This document shows, piece by piece, positions 32,281 to 41,079 of a stretch of DNA of 64,000 nucleotides. The DNA comes from an uncultured Lachnospiraceae bacterium (GTDB lineage: Bacteria; Bacillota; Clostridia; Lachnospirales; Lachnospiraceae), in contig CAJUAA010000019.1 in NCBI GenBank assembly GCA_910584205.1, positions 1 to 64,000 of the forward strand. Reading direction: 5' to 3'. Position 1 is the stretch's first letter. Every line of letters starts with the position of its first letter. The notes under the pieces were generated by a model. The model made no database searches, was not told the DNA's origin, and saw only the letters and a list, made by a program, of their open reading frames with translations. A program made the translations under genes and the position numbers.

Positions 32281-34707
32281 ATGAATTCATTTACAGAAAA
32301 GGCGGAGCAGGCGCTGAAGCAGGCGAAAAAAGTATCCGCCCGGCTGAAACATCCCTATATCGGGACGGAGCATATGCTGATCGGTCTTTTGAAGGTATCC
32401 AGTGGGACCGCGGGCCAGGTGCTGGAGAACGCAGGAGTGACGGAGGATGCGCTGACGGATATGATTACGGAGCTGATCGCTCCGGAGAAGGATACGGCCG
32501 TATCGGGAACCCGTGACTTTACCCCCCGTGCCAGGAAGATTCTGGAGGATGCGAAAACGGAGGCGGGCCGGTTCCGGGAGGAACTGACCGGAACCGAGCA
32601 TATTCTGATCGCCATCCTGAAGGACGGGGAATGCGTGGCGTCCCGGCTGCTGAATACGATGAATATCCGGCTGCGGGAACTCTACACGGAACTGGTTGCC
32701 TCCATGGGGGCAAAGGCATCGGAATACAGGGAGGACGCGAATACCCGGGGGACCCGGACGCTGGATCAGTTCAGCCGGGATCTGACAGCGCTTGCCAGAG
32801 AAGGCAGGCTGGACCCGGTCATCGGCAGGGAGGAGGAGATCCGGAGAGTCCTGCAGGTATTGAGCCGCAGGACCAAGAACAATCCCTGCCTTATAGGGGA
32901 ACCGGGCGTGGGCAAGACGGCCATTGTCGAAGGCCTTGCCGCCCGGATCGCGGAAGGCAGGGTACCGGATACGATTCTTGGGAAGCGCCTGTGTATTCTG
33001 GATATGACGGCCATGGTCGCCGGTTCCAAGTACCGGGGAGAATTTGAAGAGCGGATTAAGAATCTGATCGACGAGGTAAGCCGGTCCGGGGAAGTCCTTC
33101 TGTTTATTGATGAACTTCATACGATCATCGGTGCCGGCGGCGCGGAAGGGGCCATGGACGCGTCCAATATTCTGAAGCCTGCCATGGCGAGAGGCGAGAT
33201 CCAGATCATTGGAGCCACAACGTTGGAAGAATACCGGAAGCACATTGAGAAGGACGCGGCGCTGGAGCGGAGATTCCAGCCGGTCACGGTGGAGGAAGCC
33301 GGCGTGGATCAGACCATCGAGATTCTGAAAGGACTGCGCCCTTATTATGAGAACCATCATCAGGTGCAGATTACGGATGAGGCGCTGGAGGCGGCGGCCC
33401 GTCTGTCGGCGCGCTATATCAGCGACCGTTTTCTGCCGGACAAAGCCATCGATCTTATGGACGAGGCGGCGGCGGGGCTTCGGATCAGCCGGAATGTGTC
33501 CGGCGGGTCCAGAACCGATCAGATCAGGGAACTTTTAAACGAACGGGAAGAGCTGGAACAGGCGCTCATGAAGGCGGATCTGGAGGCGGCCAGGCAGTGC
33601 CGGCAGAGAATCCGGGAACTGGAGACGAAGTTTGGGACCGGGGAATCCAGAAAAGGGAGAAAAGCGCCTCATGTGGTGACGGAGGATCAGATCGCTGCGA
33701 CGGTCTCCCGATGGACAAAGATTCCGGTTCAGCGCCTGGCTGAGGCGGAATCCCAGAAGCTCCGCAGGCTGGAGCAGACGCTTCATAAACGTGTGGTGGG
33801 ACAGGAAGAGGCGGTGGCCGCCGTAGCCAGAGCGGTCAAACGGGGCCGTGTGGGGCTGAAAGACCCCAGACGCCCGGTGGGCTCCTTTCTCTTTCTCGGA
33901 CCTACCGGCGTGGGAAAGACAGAGCTGTCCAAGGCGCTTGCGGAAGTGCTGTTTGGCAGGGAGGAGGCGATGATCCGGGTCGACATGTCCGAATACATGG
34001 AGAAGCACAGCGTGGCAAAGATGATCGGTTCTCCGCCCGGATATGTGGGGCACGATGACGGCGGGCAGCTGAGCGAAAAGGTCCGCAGGAATCCTTACGC
34101 GGTCATCCTGTTTGACGAGATCGAGAAGGCACATCCGGATGTGTTCAATATCCTGCTTCAGGTGCTGGACGACGGACACATTACCGATTCCCAGGGGAGG
34201 AAGGTGGATTTTAAAAATACCGTCATTATCATGACCTCCAATGCCGGGGCCGGTTCCATCATTTCGCCCAAACGTCTTGGCTTTGCCTCCACGGAGGATG
34301 CGAAGCAGGACTACGAGTTTATGAAAAACAGCGTGATGGGCGAGGTGAAGAAGATCTTCAAGCCGGAATTTCTGAACCGGATCGACGAGACCATCGTGTT
34401 TCACACGCTTCAGAAGGAGGAGATCGCACAGATCGCCGGCCTTCTTCTGCGGGAACTGGAGAAGCGGTGCGCCGCGCAGCTGTCCATACAGGTGTCGTTT
34501 AAGGACTCTGTGAGAAAATGGCTGGCGGAGACAGGATATGACGTCAAATACGGAGCGCGCCCTCTGAAGCGGGCGATTCAGAATAAGATCGAGGATGTCC
34601 TGGCGGACGAACTGCTGGAGGGCAGGATCCGGGAAGGAAACCATGTGGATGTAAAAGCGGTGAATGGAACGATCCGGATCACGGTCCGGCAGGAGGGACA
34701 GGAATGA
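32281..34707 (+). CDS. clpC: ClpC-type AAA+ ATPase chaperone/unfoldase
   Basis: An 808-residue Hsp100 protein. N domain with two Clp-N repeats (residues 1-145), D1 with GEPGVGKTAIVEGLA, a short coiled middle domain (DQIRELLNEREEL), and D2 with GPTGVGKTELSKALA, SPPGYVGHDDGGQL and MTSNAGA. The length is typical for ClpC and shorter than ClpB. It unfolds proteins for ClpP. ATG 32281 follows GGAGGAG. In many Firmicutes clpC follows ctsR-mcsA-mcsB; here a GntR gene occupies that position. radA overlaps it by 4 bp. Confidence 0.95.
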   Translation: MNSFTEKAEQALKQAKKVSARLKHPYIGTEHMLIGLLKVSSGTAGQVLENAGVTEDALTDMITELIAPEKDTAVSGTRDFTPRARKILEDAKTEAGRFREELTGTEHILIAILKDGECVASRLLNTMNIRLRELYTELVASMGAKASEYREDANTRGTRTLDQFSRDLTALAREGRLDPVIGREEEIRRVLQVLSRRTKNNPCLIGEPGVGKTAIVEGLAARIAEGRVPDTILGKRLCILDMTAMVAGSKYRGEFEERIKNLIDEVSRSGEVLLFIDELHTIIGAGGAEGAMDASNILKPAMARGEIQIIGATTLEEYRKHIEKDAALERRFQPVTVEEAGVDQTIEILKGLRPYYENHHQVQITDEALEAAARLSARYISDRFLPDKAIDLMDEAAAGLRISRNVSGGSRTDQIRELLNEREELEQALMKADLEAARQCRQRIRELETKFGTGESRKGRKAPHVVTEDQIAATVSRWTKIPVQRLAEAESQKLRRLEQTLHKRVVGQEEAVAAVARAVKRGRVGLKDPRRPVGSFLFLGPTGVGKTELSKALAEVLFGREEAMIRVDMSEYMEKHSVAKMIGSPPGYVGHDDGGQLSEKVRRNPYAVILFDEIEKAHPDVFNILLQVLDDGHITDSQGRKVDFKNTVIIMTSNAGAGSIISPKRLGFASTEDAKQDYEFMKNSVMGEVKKIFKPEFLNRIDETIVFHTLQKEEIAQIAGLLLRELEKRCAAQLSIQVSFKDSVRKWLAETGYDVKYGARPLKRAIQNKIEDVLADELLEGRIREGNHVDVKAVNGTIRITVRQEGQE

Positions 34708-36074
34708 AAAAAAGCGGTACGGTGTTCTTCTGCCAGAACTGTGGATTTGAAGCTTCCAAATGGTCCGGGCAGTGTCCGGCCTGCAGGGAGTGGAATACCT
34801 TTGCGGAAGAACCGGCGGCTCCCAGGACAAAGGGAGTGACTGCCGGGAAGAAAAGGAGCGGAAAACCAAAGACGGAGCCGGTTACGCTGGATGCCATTGA
34901 CCTGAAGGATGGGGAGCGGACATCCACAGGCATGAAAGAGTTGGATCAGGTACTGGGCGGCGGGATCGTCCCCGGTTCTCTGGTGCTGGTGGGCGGTGAT
35001 CCGGGGATCGGGAAATCCACACTGCTCCTTCAGGTGTGCCGCAATCTTGCAGAACGCCTGCCAAAAGTCCTGTATATCTCCGGGGAGGAATCCCTGCAGC
35101 AGATCCGGCTTCGGGCGTCCCGTATCGGGACGTTTTCGGACGCCATGAAGCTGATGTGCGAGACCTGTCTGGCGGATATCGAGGAGGTGGTGCTCCGGGA
35201 GGCGCCTCAGGTGGTAATCATCGATTCGATCCAGACCATGTATCAGGAGGAGATTTCCTCGGCGCCGGGAAGCGTATCGCAGGTCCGGGAGGCCACCGGC
35301 GTTCTGATGCGTCTGGCGAAGGAACAGGGGATCAGCATCTTTATCGTTGGACATGTGACGAAAGAGGGGACCGTGGCGGGACCCAGAGTGCTGGAGCATA
35401 TGGTGGACACGGTACTCTATTTTGAAGGAGACCGGCATGCGTCCTACCGGATTCTCAGAGGGGTAAAAAACCGGTTTGGCTCCACCAATGAGATCGGGGT
35501 GTTCGAGATGACGGAAGCCGGACTTCGGGAAGTGGCAAACCCTTCGGAATATATGCTGAGCGGCAGGCCGGAAGGAGCGTCCGGTTCGGTGGTTGCCTGT
35601 ACCATGGAAGGAACGCGTCCCATGCTGCTGGAAGTACAGGCACTGGTGTGCAGGACGAATTTCGGCCTTCCCAGAAGAACCGCCGCGGGGATCGATTATA
35701 ACAGGGTCAATCTTCTGATGGCGGTTCTGGAAAAAAGACTGAATCTGCCGCTGTCCAGCTATGACGCCTATGTGAATGTTGCCGGAGGGCTTCGGCTGAA
35801 TGAGCCGGCCATGGATCTGGCGCTTGTGCTGGCGGTCATCTCCAGCTACAAAGATCTGCCGGTTTCAGGTAAGACCATCGTCTTTGGAGAAGTGGGACTG
35901 AGCGGGGAAGTGCGTGCGGTCAGCATGGCGCAGCAGAGGGTGCAGGAAGCCAGAAAACTGGGATTTACAAGAGTAATCCTTCCGCAGAGCAGCCTGGAGC
36001 AGGTGAAGAATGTGGAAGGGATCCGGCTGTCCGGTGCGGCTACGGTCAGAGACGCGCTGCGCATGATCGTCTGA
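34704..36074 (+). CDS. radA: DNA repair protein RadA (branch-migration ATPase)
   Basis: A 456-residue protein. C4 zinc finger (CQNCGFEASKWSGQCPAC, residues ~9-26), Walker A GGDPGIGKST, the RadA-specific KNRFG motif in RGVKNRFGS, and a C-terminal Lon-like domain with an Asn-rich NVAGG segment. It drives branch migration in recombination. The start overlaps the clpC stop by 4 bp. The order clpC-radA is common in Firmicutes. Confidence 0.96.
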   Translation: MKKSGTVFFCQNCGFEASKWSGQCPACREWNTFAEEPAAPRTKGVTAGKKRSGKPKTEPVTLDAIDLKDGERTSTGMKELDQVLGGGIVPGSLVLVGGDPGIGKSTLLLQVCRNLAERLPKVLYISGEESLQQIRLRASRIGTFSDAMKLMCETCLADIEEVVLREAPQVVIIDSIQTMYQEEISSAPGSVSQVREATGVLMRLAKEQGISIFIVGHVTKEGTVAGPRVLEHMVDTVLYFEGDRHASYRILRGVKNRFGSTNEIGVFEMTEAGLREVANPSEYMLSGRPEGASGSVVACTMEGTRPMLLEVQALVCRTNFGLPRRTAAGIDYNRVNLLMAVLEKRLNLPLSSYDAYVNVAGGLRLNEPAMDLALVLAVISSYKDLPVSGKTIVFGEVGLSGEVRAVSMAQQRVQEARKLGFTRVILPQSSLEQVKNVEGIRLSGAATVRDALRMIV

Positions 36075-36134
36075 TTGACAAAACTGCTGACAAAATTTGA
36101 TGACAAGATTTGATGACAAGATTAGAAAAAAATG

Positions 36135-36163
36135 TTGACACTGCACATAAAATGTGTTATATT
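36135..36163 (+). promoter_or_regulatory. tRNA-Trp promoter
   Basis: TTGACA (36135-36140) and TATATT (36158-36163) with a 17-bp spacer. A 13-bp unit (ATTTGATGACAAG) is repeated in tandem just before it (36095-36107, 36108-36120). Confidence 0.85.
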
Positions 36164-36182
36164 ATCCGAGTGTCAAAGATAC

Positions 36183-36255
36183 AGGGATATAGTTCAGTCG
36201 GTAGAACGTTGGTCTCCAAAACCAAATGTCGAGGGTTCGAGTCCTTCTGTCCCTG
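36183..36255 (+). tRNA. tRNA-Trp (anticodon CCA)
   Basis: The 73-nt cloverleaf has acceptor AGGGATA pairing with TGTCCCT, an anticodon stem TTGGT/ACCAA, loop CTCCAAA with anticodon CCA at 36216-36218, and a T-stem/loop GAGGG-TTCGAGT-CCTTC. The discriminator base is G and CCA is not encoded. Its own promoter and terminator flank it, so it is a single-gene transcript. Confidence 0.93.
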
Positions 36256-36260
36256 TTCAG

Positions 36261-36290
36261 GCTTCGGAATTGTGGTTCCGGAGCTTTTTT
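36261..36290 (+). terminator. tRNA-Trp terminator
   Basis: GCTTCGGAA (36261-36269) pairs with TTCCGGAGC (36276-36284), one G-T pair, followed by six T residues. Confidence 0.85.
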
Positions 36291-36327
36291 GCATAAATGC
36301 ATATGTTTTTAAGAAAGGAAGGCACAG

Positions 36328-37200
36328 GTGACAGGAAAAAAAATCATGGCGGCCCTGCTGGCGGGATCGATGCTGGTGTCCACAGCCGGATGTTCGCATA
36401 TCATTTCCAGCGTATCTGCATCGGGAGAAAATGAGGAACAGCGTTCGGCTGATCGGAACCGTTTGGAGACAGTTCAGAGGGAAGGCAGGCTCGTGATCGG
36501 CGTTTCGCCGGATTATGCGCCGTTTGCATTTGAAATAAAGGAAACGAAAGAGGGTGTCTCCTGTGCGGGGGCTGACATTGCCCTTGGCCGTTATATTGCG
36601 GAAAAGCTTGGAGTGGAAGCGGAATTCTGCCAGATGGAATTTGAGGACTGCATGGCAGCAGTGGCGGAAGGAAGCGTGGATCTGGTACTGCTGGGGATGC
36701 TTCCGGAAGAGATCCGGGGAAATATGATGGATTTCACAGACACCTATTACCAGCCGGGCGATCAGGTGCTGCTGGTAAAAAGCAACCGGGACGACCGGTG
36801 GAAAAGCCTGGAGGATCTGGAAGGAAAGACGGTGGCGGCGCAGTATGGCAGCCTGCAGGCGCAGCTTGCAGTGGAGCAGCTTCCAGGATCGTATGTGACG
36901 CTGACAGAGGACGCGTCCGAGGCGCTTCTCATGGTCCGGGTAGGTTCTGTAGACGGAGCGGTTCTGGAACGGGAACTGGCGGAAGACATGATCAAAGAAC
37001 ACGCGGAGCTGGAGATCTCTCCGGTGAAGCTTTCCTTCGAACAGGAGAAGGGCGTGGTCGGAGGCGTTGTAAAGGGCGAAACGGAGCTTCTGGAGGAGGT
37101 TAACGACATCCTTGCAGACGTGTCGGAACAACATCTGTATCTGGAATGGCTGGACGAGGCCAACAGGCAGGCCATGGAGCAGCAGCCCGCTATTCGCTGA
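36328..37200 (+). CDS. Amino-acid-type solute-binding lipoprotein (orphan)
   Basis: A 290-residue protein. Start GTG 36328 (GAAAGGAAGG upstream). Signal peptide with lipobox LVSTAGC (Cys about residue 22). The mature part has VIGVSPDYAPFAFE, VEFxQMEFEDCMAAVAEGSVDLV-type and ALVMVRVGSVDGAV-like blocks of periplasmic amino-acid-binding family 3 proteins. No permease or ATPase gene is adjacent. Its 3' end overlaps the convergent LysR gene by 11 bp. It may serve a transporter encoded elsewhere. Confidence 0.82.
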   Translation: MTGKKIMAALLAGSMLVSTAGCSHIISSVSASGENEEQRSADRNRLETVQREGRLVIGVSPDYAPFAFEIKETKEGVSCAGADIALGRYIAEKLGVEAEFCQMEFEDCMAAVAEGSVDLVLLGMLPEEIRGNMMDFTDTYYQPGDQVLLVKSNRDDRWKSLEDLEGKTVAAQYGSLQAQLAVEQLPGSYVTLTEDASEALLMVRVGSVDGAVLERELAEDMIKEHAELEISPVKLSFEQEKGVVGGVVKGETELLEEVNDILADVSEQHLYLEWLDEANRQAMEQQPAIR

Positions 37201-38110
37201 GAATTCCTACGGGAATGTTGCCCAGCCAGTCAGGCTGACGGTAGTGGGCGACAATGTCCCGGATGGTGTCCATGGCGGGGGTAAAGATCCGGTCCTTGTG
37301 ATAGACGAGGCTGAAGGAGCGCTTCAGCTCATTGGTGTGAGGATTGAAGATTCGGATCTGCCGGCTTCGGATATCCCGTTCCAGCAGGCGCACGGAGACG
37401 ACGGCCAGACAGTGGTTGTAGATGATCGCGTTGCGGAAAGCGTCCGGACAGGTGGCCTCCCAGGAGATGCGGATATTCAGGTTATGCCGTTTGATGAACT
37501 TGTCAAAAAGGGCCCGCGTACCGCTTCCCTGTTCCCGCATGATGAACTTCTGTCCCTCCAGCTCGCGCACACGGATCTCGTCCCGCGCCGCGAAAGGATG
37601 GTCCTGTGCGCATCCGAGTACGAGAAAATCCTGGATGCTCGGTACCATGACCAGGTCCGGGTGATGGATCTCTCCCTCCACCAGGGCGATGTCCAGTTCG
37701 GACCGCAGAAGCTTTTCTTCGATGATATGGGTATTGGCAATGAAGGTATAGGTCTCGGTGTCCGGCAGCGCATCCTGAAAATCATTCAGAATGTTGGAGG
37801 TCAGGCAGGAACCGACCGTGATCGTAGAGCCGATGCGGATGATGTCTTTCTTGCTTCCCTCCAGCATATGGTGCTCCAGCTGGTCGAACTGAGAGACCAG
37901 CGGATAGGCATGGTTTAGAAGCTCCTGTCCGGCCGGCGTGATGTGAAGCCGTCTGGAAAGCCGGTCAAAAAGCCGGGTTCCGTAATATTCCTCCAGTTCC
38001 CGGATGGCCTGGCTGATGGTGGGCTGGGACAGGAACAGTTCTTTTGCCGCCGTATTCATGGAACCGCATTCCGCGACGGCGATAAAGATCTTTAAATGTC
38101 GGATGGTCAT
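37190..38110 (-). CDS. LysR family transcriptional regulator (CysL-like)
   Basis: A 306-residue protein with an N-terminal winged HTH (LKIFIAVAECGSMNTAAKELFLSQPTISQAIRELE) and a C-terminal effector domain of the CbbR/CysL type. It is divergent from the sirohaem reductase gene at 38285 with two dyads between them, the usual arrangement for a LysR activator of a sulfur-assimilation gene. The effector is unknown. Confidence 0.87.
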   Translation of the reverse strand: MTIRHLKIFIAVAECGSMNTAAKELFLSQPTISQAIRELEEYYGTRLFDRLSRRLHITPAGQELLNHAYPLVSQFDQLEHHMLEGSKKDIIRIGSTITVGSCLTSNILNDFQDALPDTETYTFIANTHIIEEKLLRSELDIALVEGEIHHPDLVMVPSIQDFLVLGCAQDHPFAARDEIRVRELEGQKFIMREQGSGTRALFDKFIKRHNLNIRISWEATCPDAFRNAIIYNHCLAVVSVRLLERDIRSRQIRIFNPHTNELKRSFSLVYHKDRIFTPAMDTIRDIVAHYRQPDWLGNIPVGILSE

Positions 38111-38144
38111 AACGTTCCCTCTTTCGTTAAAAAGTTAACATGCT

Positions 38145-38182
38145 TATAGGTATTACCTATAGATATGATAGAATAATATCAT
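38145..38182. promoter_or_regulatory. LysR-type dyads in the divergent intergenic region
   Basis: TATAGGT-ATT-ACCTATA (38145-38161) is a perfect 17-bp palindrome, and ATGATA (38165-38170)/TATCAT (38177-38182) is a second dyad. The first fits the T-N11-A frame bound by LysR proteins. They lie between the LysR gene and the reductase gene. Confidence 0.6.
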
Positions 38183-38284
38183 TTTTCACCATAAGAAACA
38201 AGTGCTATAATAAGAGTCGGCTGGTAAACAGAACGAAAAGCAGAAACTATGACCCACAGGAAGGGAAAGAACAGGAGGAACAGC

Positions 38285-39220
38285 ATGTCAGCATTAACCG
38301 TAAGCGCAGCAGACGAGAAGAGAGTCAAGGGAATGGGCTTTCTGAACAACAAAGGAACCGATAATTTCAACGGACGAATTATCACGGTGAACGGCAAGAT
38401 CACCGCGGCCCAGCAGAAATGCATCGCGGAGGCAGCGGAGAAATTCGGAAACGGCGAGGTGGTTTTCACGACCCGTCTGACGGTGGAGGTACCGGGGATT
38501 CCCTATGACAGGATCGAGGAATTTCAGCAGTTTATTGCCAGAGAAGGGCTGGTGACCGGAGGTACCGGCCCAAAGGTACGTCCGGTGGTTGCCTGTAAGG
38601 GAACGACCTGTCAGTATGGGCTTCTGGATTCCTTTGAACTTTCCCGGGAGATCCACGAAAGGTTTTATGAGGGCTACAGACAGGTGACGCTTCCGCATAA
38701 ATTCAAGATCGCCGTGGGCGGATGTCCGAACAACTGTGTGAAACCGGATCTGAACGATCTGGGTATCATCGGGCAGTATATCCCGAATTTTGACAGGGAT
38801 TCCTGCAAGGGCTGCAAGAAATGCGCCATCGAGAAAACCTGTCCCACAGGAGCCGCGAAGGTCGTGGACGGTGTTCTGAAGATCGACGGGAACGTATGCA
38901 ACAACTGTGGCCGCTGTGTGAAAAAATGTCCGTTTGACGCGATAAAAGACGGTACGTATGGATACCGGATCTGCATCGGCGGGCGCTGGGGCAAGAAGGT
39001 GGCCCAGGGCCGCGCGCTCAGCAAAATTTTTACGGATAAAGAGGAAGCGCTGGCGGTGATCGAGAAGACGATCCTTCTGTTCAAAGAGCAGGGGAAGGCA
39101 GGCGAGCGTCTGGCACAGACCATCGACCGTCTGGGATTCGAGTATGTGGAGGCGCAGCTTCTGTCTGACGAGATCCTTTCAAGAAAGGATGAGATTCTGG
39201 CAGCAGACCTGAATGCTTAA
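38285..39220 (+). CDS. Sirohaem/ferredoxin-type reductase (sulfite/nitrite reductase-like)
   Basis: A 311-residue protein. The N-terminal half is a nitrite/sulfite reductase ferredoxin-like and haem-binding domain with CKGTTC and GGCPNNC as sirohaem-4Fe4S ligands. The C-terminal half has two 4Fe-4S ferredoxin motifs (CKGCKKCAIEKTCP and CNNCGRCVKKCP). This is the size and layout of single-chain clostridial dissimilatory-type sulfite reductases such as AsrC-like and Fsr-like proteins. It begins at ATG 38285 (GAGGAA upstream). A terminator follows. Confidence 0.82.
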   Translation: MSALTVSAADEKRVKGMGFLNNKGTDNFNGRIITVNGKITAAQQKCIAEAAEKFGNGEVVFTTRLTVEVPGIPYDRIEEFQQFIAREGLVTGGTGPKVRPVVACKGTTCQYGLLDSFELSREIHERFYEGYRQVTLPHKFKIAVGGCPNNCVKPDLNDLGIIGQYIPNFDRDSCKGCKKCAIEKTCPTGAAKVVDGVLKIDGNVCNNCGRCVKKCPFDAIKDGTYGYRICIGGRWGKKVAQGRALSKIFTDKEEALAVIEKTILLFKEQGKAGERLAQTIDRLGFEYVEAQLLSDEILSRKDEILAADLNA

Positions 39221-39241
39221 GGCGGACTGCCTGTGGAAAGG

Positions 39242-39272
39242 GCCTTTCCGGAACGACCGGAAGGGCTTTTTT
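39242..39272 (+). terminator. Intrinsic terminator after the reductase
   Basis: GCCTTTCCGG (39242-39251) pairs with CCGGAAGGGC (39257-39266), one G-T pair, then six T residues. Confidence 0.85.
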
Positions 39273-39414
39273 CGGAGAAATTTGGGAAATCTGCCGGATT
39301 CTTTTCGACTGGGAGACGAAAATATGTTCGAAATTTCTCGATATTCCTGCCGAATAAATGTGGCACAAGCAGAAAAAGAGTGCTATAATATGTGAGGTAA
39401 GGGAGTGAATAAGT

Positions 39415-40080
39415 ATGCGAGAGGTTCGGCAAGGACAGTTTTACAGACATTTCAAAAACCGCCTGTATCAGGTTGTGGCGGTGGCAGAACATTCGGAGAC
39501 AGAGGAACGTATGGTGGTCTATCAGGCGCTTTATGGGGACTATCGTATGTATGTAAGACCATATGAGATGTTCATCAGCGAGGTGGATCATGAGAAATAT
39601 CCTCAGGTGACGCAGAAATACCGTTTTGAACTGGCGGAGCTGACAGAAGAGGCGAAGGCTGACGGACAGGTGCAGACATCCGTAGCGGAAAGTCCCAGGG
39701 ACGCCGTGGAAACGGAAGCGGACAGTCTCCGGAGCCCCGCGGAAGCGAAGCCGGAAAGTCCTCGAAACGTTGTGGAAGCGGAAGCGGTGAAAAATGAACA
39801 GGAGGCGGATCAGAAAAGAACAAAGCGTCCATCTCCGGAGGAACCTGACGGGAACGGCAGTGTGAATCCGGTGCTGCTGGAATTTCTGGATGCGGAGACG
39901 CTGGAAGAGAAGCTTCATATCATGATCTTTGGCCGGAATCAGATGGACGACAACCTGTTGAACAGCATCGCCATATCCCTGGATCTGGTGGTGGATGAAA
40001 AAAGCACACAGGAAAAATACGATGAGATTCTGAACTGCCTGTCCATGATGGAGAAGTTCGAATGTAATCGTCTGAGATGA
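39415..40080 (+). CDS. DUF1653 domain protein with variable acidic middle and helical tail
   Basis: A 221-residue protein. Residues 1-75 (VRQGQFYRHFKNRLYQVVAVAEHSETEE, VVYQALYG, YVRPYEMF) match DUF1653. Residues ~80-150 are low-complexity Glu/Lys/Ser-Pro rich, and 155-221 are predicted helical. A TATAAT -10 lies at 39384-39389. The function of DUF1653 is unknown. The gene is followed after 90 bp by an Mrp ATPase. Confidence 0.75.
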   Translation: MREVRQGQFYRHFKNRLYQVVAVAEHSETEERMVVYQALYGDYRMYVRPYEMFISEVDHEKYPQVTQKYRFELAELTEEAKADGQVQTSVAESPRDAVETEADSLRSPAEAKPESPRNVVEAEAVKNEQEADQKRTKRPSPEEPDGNGSVNPVLLEFLDAETLEEKLHIMIFGRNQMDDNLLNSIAISLDLVVDEKSTQEKYDEILNCLSMMEKFECNRLR

Positions 40081-40170
40081 TCCGATATCCTGTCGGGAGC
40101 CTGTCCGGCGGACCTGTCTGTCCGACTGTGCTGAAGGCGGGAATAAAAACAAAAAGAGAGGTTTATACAA

Positions 40171-41007
40171 ATGGCAGAAAGAGAATGCAGCAGTACAGGC
40201 TGTACGAAAGAGAGCTGCGAAGGATGTCCCAGCAGACAACAGAAGCCGGAGAGCATGCTGGAAGCCCAGAATGCATATTCCAATATCAGGCATGTGGTGG
40301 GCGTAGTCAGCGGAAAGGGAGGCGTGGGTAAATCCCTGGTGACCGCGTCCCTGGCCAATCTGATGGCGTCCCAGGGATACCGCGTGGGTATTCTGGACGC
40401 GGATATTACGGGGCCGTCCATTCCCAAGATGTACGGGCTTCATGGCCCGGCGGAGATGGCGGGGGAATGTATCCAGCCGATCTTTACAAAAAACGGGATC
40501 GAAGTCATGTCCATCAATCTGCTTCTTCCGGAGGAAGAGGCGCCAGTCATTTGGAGAGGGCCGATTCTCGCCAATATGGTCAAACAGTTCTGGACCGATG
40601 TGGCGTGGGGAGAACTGGATTATCTGTTCGTGGATATGCCTCCGGGAACCGGTGATGTTCCGCTGACGGTCTTTCAGTCCATTCCGGTGGAGGGGATCAT
40701 CGTTGTGACGTCTCCGCAGGATCTGGTCCGGCTGATCGTAAAGAAAGCGCTGAACATGGCGGAGGCCATGAAAATCCCGGTCCTTGGGCTGGTGGAAAAT
40801 TACAGTTATGTGGTCTGCCCGGACTGCGGCAGGGAATACAGGATCTTCGGGGAGAGCGGTATCGACGCCCTGTCAGATGAACTGGATCTGCCCGTGCTGG
40901 GCAAGATGCCGATTGATCCGAAGCTGGCAGAGCTTGCCAACGGAGCGTTCCATGAGGCGGAAAATGAGTATCTGCTGCAGGCAGAAAACAGGTTGATGTT
41001 CCTGTAA
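40171..41007 (+). CDS. Mrp/NBP35-type Fe-S cluster carrier ATPase
   Basis: A 278-residue P-loop protein. The N-terminus has CSSTGCTKESCEGCP, a Cys-rich extension like that of NBP35, then the deviant Walker A SGKGGVGKSLVTASLA, and a DMPPGTGDVPLTV motif. A CPDC motif near residue 213 carries the bridging cluster ligands. It loads Fe-S clusters into apoproteins. Start ATG 40171 (GAGAGG upstream). A strong terminator follows. Confidence 0.9.
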   Translation: MAERECSSTGCTKESCEGCPSRQQKPESMLEAQNAYSNIRHVVGVVSGKGGVGKSLVTASLANLMASQGYRVGILDADITGPSIPKMYGLHGPAEMAGECIQPIFTKNGIEVMSINLLLPEEEAPVIWRGPILANMVKQFWTDVAWGELDYLFVDMPPGTGDVPLTVFQSIPVEGIIVVTSPQDLVRLIVKKALNMAEAMKIPVLGLVENYSYVVCPDCGREYRIFGESGIDALSDELDLPVLGKMPIDPKLAELANGAFHEAENEYLLQAENRLMFL

Positions 41008-41011
41008 AGAT

Positions 41012-41054
41012 AACAGGGAAGGGGCTCCGCGGATGCGGGGCCCCTTCCCTGTTT
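41012..41054 (+). terminator. Intrinsic terminator after the Mrp gene
   Basis: A long stem (ACAGGGAAGGGGC... with the complementary GCCCCTTCCCTGT) with a short internal loop, followed by only three T residues (GTTTG). It may be bidirectional, since the minus-strand gene ends nearby. Confidence 0.75.
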
Positions 41055-41079
41055 GACCGAAACTTTTTAATCAGTTAGG

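Noticed and set aside
36095..36120. 13-bp tandem duplication before tRNA-Trp as an operator
   Set aside because: It lies upstream of a full consensus promoter and looks like simple slippage; no regulator is linked.
36183..36255. tRNA-Trp as an integration site of a mobile element
   Set aside because: No integrase, repeat of the tRNA 3' end or other mobile gene was seen on either side; it has its own promoter and terminator.
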